From DATFKA01 sp042095835 (GTDB taxonomy: Bacteria > Bacteroidota > Bacteroidia > Chitinophagales > Saprospiraceae): a DNA stretch of 16,382 nucleotides. The stretch is from positions 1 to 16,382 of the forward strand of contig JBELML010000145.1 of NCBI GenBank assembly GCA_042095835.1, written 5' to 3'. The position numbers were made by a program, and so were the translations under genes. The first letter of the stretch is position 1, and every line of letters starts with the position of its first letter. The notes below the pieces were generated by a model, which did no database searches, had not been told where the DNA came from, and worked only from the letters and a program-made list of their open reading frames with translations. Below, in pieces: positions 1 through 6,700 of this stretch.

Positions 1-51
1 ATTTCGAGTAATAAGCATTTCTTTTTAAGTTTTTATTTTAATGCGTTTGCC
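1..51. repeat. 51-bp direct repeat, copy 1 (left flank of the galactose block)
   Basis: This stretch matches positions 3583-3633 in the same orientation at 48 of 51 bases; the mismatches are at bases 2, 9 and 46 of the repeat. The AT-rich core (about bases 10-45) is identical. The copy begins at the window edge, so the repeat may extend further left. It lies just beyond the 3' end of the NUDIX regulator, while the second copy lies beyond the galactose fusion gene. I do not recognise a named element. Confidence 0.75.
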
Positions 52-82
52 CTAAAGATGCGATACAAGAAGCAAGGACATT

Positions 83-769
83 TTAAAGTTTAAAATCAAT
101 CCCTTCCTCAATTAATTTGTCGTAGCGTTCTGGGATGAAGCGATAGAAATAGGCTCCTTTCTTAGAGGAAGATTTATCTTTTTCATTAAGTTTTTCTAAG
201 ATATTCATGGAGAGGATTTTCTTCCTGAAATTGGCTCTATCTAATTCCTTTCGGTAAATGAGATCATACAATTTTTTGAGTTGAGGGATGGTGAATTTTT
301 CAGGTAATAACTCAAAACCGAGTGGTCGGTACCTAGCCTTTCTTCTCAACTTTTCGAAGGCATCCTCTACCATTTGACGATGATCGAAAATAAGTTCGGG
401 TAGGTCTTCAAAATTAAACCAGCGGGCTCCAAACTTTTCTACAGATTTTTGGTTGTTGTCATCAATTGGAATTAATGCGTAATGGGCGATTGAAATGACG
501 CGTGCTCCTGGATCTCTCGATAGATCACTGTACGTTTGGAGCTCTTCCAGATAAATTTCATTTAGACCTGTACATTCTTCTACTACTCGGCCGGCTGCAT
601 TCGAAACTAGCTCATCGGGATTAACAAAACTACCTAACAAAGACCAATGACCTTGAAAAGGCTCAACCTCTCGGTTGAATACTAGTAGTTTTATACTTTC
701 TAGGTCGAATCCAAAGATGATGCAATCGACAGCTAAAAGAATAGGTTTTTTATTTCTATAATAATCCAT
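83..769 (-). CDS. NUDIX-fold transcriptional regulator (AraR/NrtR type), probable regulator of galactose genes
   Basis: Predicted 228-residue sugar-responsive DNA-binding repressor or activator. An N-terminal NUDIX domain (about residues 9-140) is followed by a winged-helix domain (about 145-228), the architecture of Bacteroidota AraR-type and NrtR-type regulators. The Nudix box spans residues 46-69: the first Gly (46) and Glu (53) are present and Arg61 is kept, but the REUxEE core reads R-V-V-E-E-C, so its first Glu is lost. In this regulator family the domain normally senses a ligand rather than hydrolysing one. I chose the ATG at 769 over an in-frame ATG at 805: family members start with a short M-x-x-Y-Y segment, and a promoter-like motif at 820-827 would leave almost no leader for the longer form. 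The gene diverges from the GalK-GalT fusion, so galactose or a phosphorylated derivative is the likely effector (inferred). There is no second candidate target in view. Confidence 0.85.
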   Translation of the reverse strand: MDYYRNKKPILLAVDCIIFGFDLESIKLLVFNREVEPFQGHWSLLGSFVNPDELVSNAAGRVVEECTGLNEIYLEELQTYSDLSRDPGARVISIAHYALIPIDDNNQKSVEKFGARWFNFEDLPELIFDHRQMVEDAFEKLRRKARYRPLGFELLPEKFTIPQLKKLYDLIYRKELDRANFRKKILSMNILEKLNEKDKSSSKKGAYFYRFIPERYDKLIEEGIDFKL

Positions 770-819
770 GTGTTTCGGGCGAAATAGGTAAATAAAGTAA
801 GTCAAATATTTGCATTATT

Positions 820-851
820 CAAAAATAAGAGTAATTTTTACCTATATTCAA
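820..851 (-). promoter_or_regulatory. Candidate Bacteroidota-type promoter for the NUDIX regulator
   Basis: On the minus strand, positions 827-820 read TATTTTTG, an exact match to the Bacteroidota -7 consensus TAnnTTTG. A TTG (complement of 849-851) lies 21 bases upstream, within the usual spacing for the -33 element. Transcription would start near 815, giving a leader of about 45 bases to the ATG at 769. This is motif matching only; AT-rich DNA yields such motifs by chance. Confidence 0.45.
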
Positions 852-892
852 TTTGAAAATAAATAGTCTAAGTTTCATACATTAATTTTTTT

Positions 893-922
893 GGGCAACT
901 ACTCTATGTGGTTGCCTTTTTT
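893..922 (+). terminator. Intrinsic-terminator-like hairpin in the divergent spacer
   Basis: A 9-bp stem (894-902 with 908-916, one G-U pair) closes a 5-base loop and is followed by six T (917-922). The T run is on the plus strand only, so it would stop transcription heading towards the galactose fusion gene. No plus-strand gene lies upstream of it in the window. It is therefore either a leader attenuator, the end of an unannotated small RNA, or an insulator against antisense readthrough. Confidence 0.6.
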
Positions 923-980
923 CCTATACCTTAGTCCCTATAATAAAGGGTGAACCATTCCTAAATTAAGTTTTATTTTC

Positions 981-988
981 TACTTTTA
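981..988 (+). promoter_or_regulatory. Weak -7 promoter candidate for the galK-galT fusion
   Basis: TACTTTTA matches TAnnTTTG except for the last base and would place the start of transcription about 15-20 bases before the ATG at 1012, downstream of the hairpin at 893-922. I see no convincing TTG at the expected -33 distance, so this is a weak call. Confidence 0.25.
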
Positions 989-1011
989 TTAGAACGCCAA
1001 CTACACATGCC

Positions 1012-3219
1012 ATGCACCAAATCTATCATCTACAATCTGGATACCGAGCCGATATTCCCTTCCAAGCAACGCTCATCGCTCATGCTCCTGGCCGAATAAA
1101 TATCATAGGCGAACATACGGATTATAACGGAGGTTTTGTACTTCCTGCGGCTATTGCTGAGGCTGTAAGTATAGCCATTCGTAAAAATGAGGACGAAGAT
1201 TTATGCATTCTTCATGCCCTGGACCTGGGAGAGCGTTATGAATTTAGATTGTCCCAACTGGCCCCAAAATCAGATGGTGGCTGGCCTAATTATTTGATGG
1301 GCGTCGTACACGAGTTGCAACAACTAGGAGGTGAAATTAAAGGTTTTGAAGCGGCTATTGGCGGTAATGTACCTCTTGGATCGGGTATGAGTTCTTCGGC
1401 AGCGGTTGAATGCGCGACAGCTTTTGCCCTTAATGGACTTTTTGATTTAGGGTTCGATAAAATGCAACTCATCAAGGCTGCTCAATTAGCGGAGCATCAC
1501 TATGTGGGTACCAAATGTGGTATCATGGACCAATTTGCATCGGTGATGGGTGCCCCCAATTCTGTGATCCGCCTAGATTGTGAAAACTTAGATTATGCCT
1601 ATTTCCCACTTGCTCTAGGAGAATATGAGCTTTTATTTTTGAATACGAATGTTTCTCACTCCTTAGCAGATAGTGCCTACAACGATCGTAGAGCGGCCTG
1701 CGAAAAAGGCGTGGAAATCCTCCAGCAATATTATCCTGAGGTAAGCCTGCTACGTCATGTCAGTCTAGAGATGCTAAATCAGCATCAAGCTGAAATGGGT
1801 GAAGAAGTCTATACCCGCTGTAAGTTTATCGTTGAGGAAATCGCTCGCGTCTTACAGGCATGCGATGCGCTACTGTCAAAGGATTTTGAGCAATTAGGAG
1901 CCTTGATGTACCTCACTCATGCAGGATTATCTAAAGCCTACGAAGTGAGTTGCCCAGAACTTGATTTTCTTGTGGATGCTACCAAGGATAAAGCGTATAT
2001 CATTGGTGCTCGAATGATGGGTGGTGGTTTTGGAGGTTGTACAATCAATCTAATCCAAAAAGGAAAGGCGGCTGCCTTTATTGAAGAGGTAGGCCCAGCC
2101 TATGAGCGACGATTTGGAAAAGCCATGACACCTATTCAAACGAAAATTGGACAAGGAGCACATATCTCTTATCATCAACAGGACCTGGATTTTGACAATG
2201 ATCCCCACCGTCGATTGAATATCCTTACTGGAGAGTGGGTACTCGTTTCTCCACACCGCACAAAACGGCCCTGGCAAGGAAAACAAGAACAAGCAGACCT
2301 TGGAACTAGACCTTCTTATGATCCGAACTGCTATCTCTGTCCTGGTAATACTAGAGCAGGTGGCAAGGTCAATCCAGCCTACGAGGATACTTTGGTTTTT
2401 GATAATGACTTTGGAGCACTTTTACCTCAATCTAGTGCTGGTCAATTTCAGAATGGATTGATGAAGGCTTCCGGAGAGCAAGGCATTTGCAGGGTCATCT
2501 GTTTTTCTCCTGATCATTCGCTTACGCTGCCAGAAATGGAGCTTGCATCCATCCGCAAAGTGGTTGATCTATGGGTTGACCAATACCAAGATTTAGCTAA
2601 GAAGGATTTTATTAACCACGTGCAAATTTTTGAAAATAAAGGAGCCATTCAAGGGTGTAGCAATCCTCATCCACATGGTCAAATTTGGGCTCAAAAATCA
2701 ATACCCCAAGAGGCAGCCAAAAAACTACAGCAACAGAAAAACTACTGGGAGCAAAATAGGCGCTCTCTTTTAGGAGACTACCTAGCTCAAGAGTTAACAA
2801 CTCCAGGGGAACGGATCATCGTAGAGCATAATACCTTTGTAGCATTAGTACCTTTTTGGGCTACTTGGCCTTATGAGTGTATGATTATACCTAAAAGACA
2901 CTTTCAGCATATTGGTCAGATGACAGAGGCAGAGAAGAACGATTACGCTGCTATCTTGAAGGCCCTTACCATCAAATTGGATAACTTGTTCCAGACCTCT
3001 TTCCCTTATAGCTCAGGCCTGGTTCAGCGGCCTACTGATGGAGCTGAGCACCCTTATTGGCATTTCCATATGAGTTTTTATCCACCGCTTTTGAGGTCTG
3101 CCACCGTCAAGAAATTTATGGTAGGATATGAAATGTTTGCCAACCCGCAGAGAGATATTTCAGCGGAGCAAGCTGCTGCTAAAATTCGCAAGCAGCCAGC
3201 TATACATTATAAAGGATAG
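1012..3219 (+). CDS. Bifunctional galactokinase / galactose-1-phosphate uridylyltransferase fusion
   Basis: A 735-residue cytoplasmic fusion of two consecutive Leloir-pathway enzymes. Residues 1 to about 385 are a GHMP-family galactokinase: signature A25-G41 containing GEHTDYN, the ATP-binding loop V120-A130 (PLGSGMSSSA), catalytic Asp173 in a M-D-Q-F motif, and the C-terminal glycine motif G337-C343. From about residue 398 a type I GalT starts with P-H-R-R-L-N and L-T-G-E-W. It keeps the zinc ligands Cys440, Cys443, His502 and His553, and the nucleophile His555 in the H-P-H-G-Q motif. Each half is close to the normal length of its free enzyme (about 380 and 345 residues), with a linker of only about 12 residues. 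The predicted protein turns galactose plus ATP into galactose-1-phosphate and exchanges it with UDP-glucose to give UDP-galactose and glucose-1-phosphate. There is no stop or frameshift at the junction. No galE, galM or transporter lies in the window. Separate homologues are galK and galT. Confidence 0.95.
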   Translation: MHQIYHLQSGYRADIPFQATLIAHAPGRINIIGEHTDYNGGFVLPAAIAEAVSIAIRKNEDEDLCILHALDLGERYEFRLSQLAPKSDGGWPNYLMGVVHELQQLGGEIKGFEAAIGGNVPLGSGMSSSAAVECATAFALNGLFDLGFDKMQLIKAAQLAEHHYVGTKCGIMDQFASVMGAPNSVIRLDCENLDYAYFPLALGEYELLFLNTNVSHSLADSAYNDRRAACEKGVEILQQYYPEVSLLRHVSLEMLNQHQAEMGEEVYTRCKFIVEEIARVLQACDALLSKDFEQLGALMYLTHAGLSKAYEVSCPELDFLVDATKDKAYIIGARMMGGGFGGCTINLIQKGKAAAFIEEVGPAYERRFGKAMTPIQTKIGQGAHISYHQQDLDFDNDPHRRLNILTGEWVLVSPHRTKRPWQGKQEQADLGTRPSYDPNCYLCPGNTRAGGKVNPAYEDTLVFDNDFGALLPQSSAGQFQNGLMKASGEQGICRVICFSPDHSLTLPEMELASIRKVVDLWVDQYQDLAKKDFINHVQIFENKGAIQGCSNPHPHGQIWAQKSIPQEAAKKLQQQKNYWEQNRRSLLGDYLAQELTTPGERIIVEHNTFVALVPFWATWPYECMIIPKRHFQHIGQMTEAEKNDYAAILKALTIKLDNLFQTSFPYSSGLVQRPTDGAEHPYWHFHMSFYPPLLRSATVKKFMVGYEMFANPQRDISAEQAAAKIRKQPAIHYKG

Positions 3220-3243
3220 CCCCTCAGCGGCTATATCATTTTT
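3216..3243 (+). terminator. Possible terminator overlapping the end of the fusion gene
   Basis: A 6-bp stem (3216-3221 with 3229-3234) begins inside the last codons and includes the TAG stop. It is followed after four bases by five T. The stem is short and the T run slightly detached, so this is a moderate to weak call. Confidence 0.35.
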
Positions 3244-3452
3244 GCTGAATGGGTAGGAAATTGACCCCTACTTGTTGGCGATCTTTGGACTCCTCAAAAG
3301 CATCGAGCATAAAGGCTTTGCATAAGTCACTCTATCTTCAAAAATCAAGTTATCGTTCCAGTAGACCTGGACTATGGCAAACGCACCAAAAAATTACCCT
3401 GCAATATTTTATAATTCCTACTAAAACTCCAATTCAAAACCGCTCTAGCATC
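3236..3452 (-). pseudogene. Possible decayed gene remnant in three shifted frames, convergent with galK-galT
   Basis: Read on the minus strand, three adjoining stretches give protein-like text in three different frames. Positions 3452-3375 encode 26 codons (D-A-R-A-V-L-N-W-S...F-L-V-R-L-P) ending at a stop. Positions 3372-3316 encode 19 codons (V-Q-V-Y-W-N-D-N-L-I-F-E-D-R-V-T-Y-A-K). Positions 3310-3239 encode 24 codons (M-L-D-A-F-E-E-S-K-D...L-P-I-Q-Q-K) before a TGA at 3236-3238. They join with almost no gap, as expected if two frameshifts hit the 3' end of one gene. I recognise no family. A plus-strand open frame over the same region (3249-3512) has a low-complexity Ser/Lys-rich translation and looks spurious. 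Chance is a real alternative explanation. Confidence 0.3.
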
Positions 3453-3454
3453 TT

Positions 3455-3473
3455 TCCCGAATTTACTTCGGGA
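3455..3473. repeat. Small REP-like hairpin
   Basis: A perfect 7-bp inverted repeat (3455-3461 with 3467-3473, arms TCCCGAA/TTCGGGA) encloses five bases. There is no T run on either side, so it is not a typical terminator. It sits between the possible gene remnant and the GC-rich stretch at 3510-3570. Confidence 0.5.
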
Positions 3474-3582
3474 TCATTCGATACAAAAACGAAGCAAAAA
3501 AATCTTGCCTAGCCAAACTCGCTCCGCTCAGACAATGCCTAGGCGGCCTCCCGCACCTCACTTATGACCTTTTTCACATCTA

Positions 3583-3633
3583 ACTTCGAGAAATAAGCAT
3601 TTCTTTTTAAGTTTTTATTTTAATGCGATTGCC
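3583..3633. repeat. 51-bp direct repeat, copy 2 (right flank of the galactose block)
   Basis: Same orientation as positions 1-51, with 48 of 51 bases identical. The two copies are 3582 bp apart and bracket the NUDIX regulator, the GalK-GalT fusion and the possible gene remnant. Similarity drops after position 3633. I cannot tell whether it extends to the left, because copy 1 is cut by the window edge. Confidence 0.75.
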
Positions 3634-3660
3634 ATAGCGCCTAATAGATATCGCCTAGTC

Positions 3661-3679
3661 TTTTTTGTATTACAAAAAA
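3661..3679. promoter_or_regulatory. Perfect 19-bp palindrome, possible operator or terminator stem
   Basis: Nine-base arms TTTTTTGTA and TACAAAAAA around one central base give perfect dyad symmetry, 109 bp upstream of the giant-protein start. The one-base spacer is too short for an RNA hairpin loop without opening some pairs, so a binding site for a dimeric regulator fits as well as a structural role. Its composition is all A/T except for one G and one C, so chance is possible. Confidence 0.3.
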
Positions 3680-3787
3680 TAATTTATAGTAAATCATTGT
3701 AAGTGAATAGGTTACGATTGATAAATGGATATATCTAATAAAAGTGGCATAGCTTTTGCTTGCTTTCTTATAGGAGTGAACTAGGTC

Positions 3788-6700
3788 ATGCAAAGACCTA
3801 GATCGAACTTTATCAAATATTTACTGAACGATGGATCTATGAGAAGATTTATGCAATCCCAAAATGTCTACTTAAGCCTACTGCTGCCAATGCTGCTACA
3901 GTTGTTAAGTAATTTTGGATCAACGACAACTGCCGAAGTAGAAGCTGTATCATCCGCCATTTTTGGATGCGCCGGATTCAATACCACTACCTCTATTTGT
4001 ACCTATTGTGCAGAAGAGGAGCGCATCATTGATTTACTCAATACATTAGATGGGAATCCACAAGGTGGAGGAACCTGGACGGATTTGACCCAATCTGGTA
4101 TCGATATCAGTGATCCAAGCCAAGTCAATTTCTCAAGCGTTGGGACAGGGAGCTACCAGTTTCTTTATCGCTTAAGAAATGGAAGCGGTTGCCCAGATGA
4201 TGCTGCCACACTAACCATCAATGTGACTAGCACAGATCAACTGGCTTGTAGAGATACCATCAATATCACCTTGGGTAGTGGTTGTACCTTCGAGTTGCGG
4301 CCTGAAAATATATTGACAACTACCTTAGGCTTTTGTGATGCACCAATCGAAGCATTTGCTTATGATGAAGACAATCGTTATTTGGGAAGTATTATCACTG
4401 AGGCTCAGCTTGGCAAAGTGCTACCTGTTGTGGTGGGCAACCCAGATTGTAGCGATCCTATCTGTACCAGCGCCATCCGTGTAGAAGATAAATCTATTCC
4501 TACCATTACGACGACCAATTGGCTGCCAGACCAAATTGATTTGATCTGCCACGATTTGAGTCTCGTTTTAAATAATGAGAAGACCTGGCTAGAGCCAGAT
4601 TATAAATATTACCTAGGTGGACCCGTGATTGCAGAGTGTAGCGGCTTTGATTATATCGTTAATGATAATGTCGAGTTTTTGGATTGTGATCCACAGGTAT
4701 ATGCCATACTGCGACGCTCATTTGTAGTGTCTGATCGGTTTGGAAACTTTGTAGATACCACTCTAGAGGCGGTATTTGAATATCCAGACATCTCCCAAGC
4801 TTCTAAGTTTGATGATATTATTGTGCAGGATTGTACGCCTGGCGATACCACTGTTCCGAAAACCTATCCTTATGTCATTAATGCTTTTATGGATACGGTT
4901 TTATTGACGGATAATGGTTGTAATTATTCAATTGGTTTTGAGGATAAAGACTTTATTGTCTGTAATGGATCAGTAAAGGTCGAGCGGATTATCAAATACT
5001 TTAATTGGTGTACCGACGAAGTAGTTCCCATTGACTCTCTAGTGATAAAAGTTGGCGATTTTGAAGGGCCACAAATTTCGGGAAAAGGAGATACGGCTAT
5101 AATCAATACCTCCCCATTCCAGTGTGGTGCTACCATCAATCTGCGAGAAGATGAAATAGAAAGATTGTTTAATGTAGATATCGATGATTGTAATACCACC
5201 ACGGCTGTGAAAGGACGGGTTTACTCCTATTTACCCAATTTCAATTTTGTGGATAGCTCTTTCCAGGAAGGGCCGGCGATCAACGATGGATTCTATGTGA
5301 CCAACATACCGGCCGGTTTACATCAGCTGGTATTGACGATGACCGATGGCTGTAAGTCTGATGCTACAGATACCTTATACTTCCGCGTGGTAGATCGAGT
5401 CAAGCCAAATATGCTTTGCCTAGATGGTTTAATTGTCTCCATGAGTCAAGGACCCTATGGCGCTGTTTCTATCTATGATATCAACGAAGGAAGTATCGAT
5501 AATTGTGGATTAGTCGATATGAAGGTGCGTCGTCTTGTACCTGAAGAGGCCAGAGGAGCTTTTGACTATGATGGTGATGGTAAGATTCTGGGAGATGAGC
5601 TGGACGATGAAGGCTACACGCGTTTTGATGATGAGCGCACAGACGGGCTAGAAGTAGAGTTTTTCTGTGATGACTTGCTCAATCCGGAGCATAATATAGA
5701 GCTGCATGGCTGGGATGCTGAGGGAAATAAAAGCACCTGTTGGGCGTCTGTCTTGTTGGAAGACAAAGTACCTCCTGGATGCTTGGCTCCTAAAGATACG
5801 GTCATCCACTGCTATGATTTTGATGATAATAAGCTTGATTTATACGGTTTGGCCTTGCCTACTTTCGGAACCTGTGCCGCAGTAGAAATAGAAGAATTGG
5901 ACCCCATTGAGGAAACGGACCAATGTGGCGTAGGAATGCTGATCCGCCGATTTAGAGCGATAAAAAACAAAGGTACTGATCGCGAGCGTATTGGGCCATT
6001 ATGTGCTCAAACCATCAAAGTAGAGCTGGTCAATAACTATACGATTAAGTTCCCCAAGGATGTAGATGCTTCTTGTGGTTCTGATCCCATGATTCCAGAA
6101 CCAGTAGTTGTCGATTCTGCTTGCGGTTTATTTGCCACCGATGTGGATGATATACGTCTTGATGCAGCCAATGATGAATGTTATAAAATTCTGCGAACTT
6201 ATAAGATTATCAATTGGTGTGAGTTTCAAGACAAAGAAGCCGTAGTTGTACCTCGCAACGTCAATAGAGATACTTTCCCGGGAGCAGAAGATATCTATGT
6301 GATTGTCAAACCAAACGAAATCAATTATTACGACCAGAATGACGACGAGCGCGATACTATTCCCAACCTGAAAGGGTATTGGATAAGTAGCCTGGAAGTG
6401 CCAAGTATTAAATCGGTTGGTTACTGGCAGTACACCCAACATATTAGGGTTTATGATACAACAGATCCCATCATCGCTTTTGAGTCGAATTTGGAGTTTC
6501 CAGCTCGCAAAGATAATGCCGTACGAGATTGTGTAGGCGATATTGACCTGCCCTTTAGGATAGAGGAAACTTGTTCGGATTATTTAGACCTCAAAGTGTA
6601 TATCAACGAATTCAACAGTGATTTTGGCTTATTAGAGGTGCCAGAAGCGCATTTAGATGGAGAATTTCCGAACTATGTCATTATTGGAGAGTATCCAGTA

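Larger units (their letters stand above)
3474..3787. other. Non-coding intergenic region before the giant secreted protein
   Basis: No credible gene on either strand. It contains a locally GC-richer patch (about 3510-3570) in which a six-base arm GCCTAG at 3509 can pair with CTAGGC near 3538, then the second copy of the 51-bp repeat (3583-3633), then a perfect 19-bp palindrome (3661-3679). The patch differs in composition from the AT-rich DNA around it, suggesting an intergenic repeat family or an old insertion. A weak AGGAG lies at 3772-3776, eleven bases before the next ATG. Confidence 0.5.

Noticed and set aside
770..805. Longer start for the NUDIX regulator at 805
   Set aside because: Family members begin close to the M-x-x-Y-Y segment, and the extra 12 residues are hydrophobic and atypical; the promoter-like motif at 820-827 would leave almost no leader.
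2160..2205. Possible sequencing error merging separate galK and galT genes
   Set aside because: There is no stop, frameshift or internal ATG with ribosome-site spacing at the junction, and both halves are full length in one frame.
3249..3512. Plus-strand open frame of 87 codons after galK-galT
   Set aside because: The translation is Ser/Lys-rich and low in structure-like pattern, has no recognisable motif, and overlaps a minus-strand stretch that looks more protein-like.
3474..3640. Insertion sequence remnant
   Set aside because: The patch is compositionally distinct, but I see no transposase text, clear terminal inverted repeats or target duplication, so I describe it only as intergenic.
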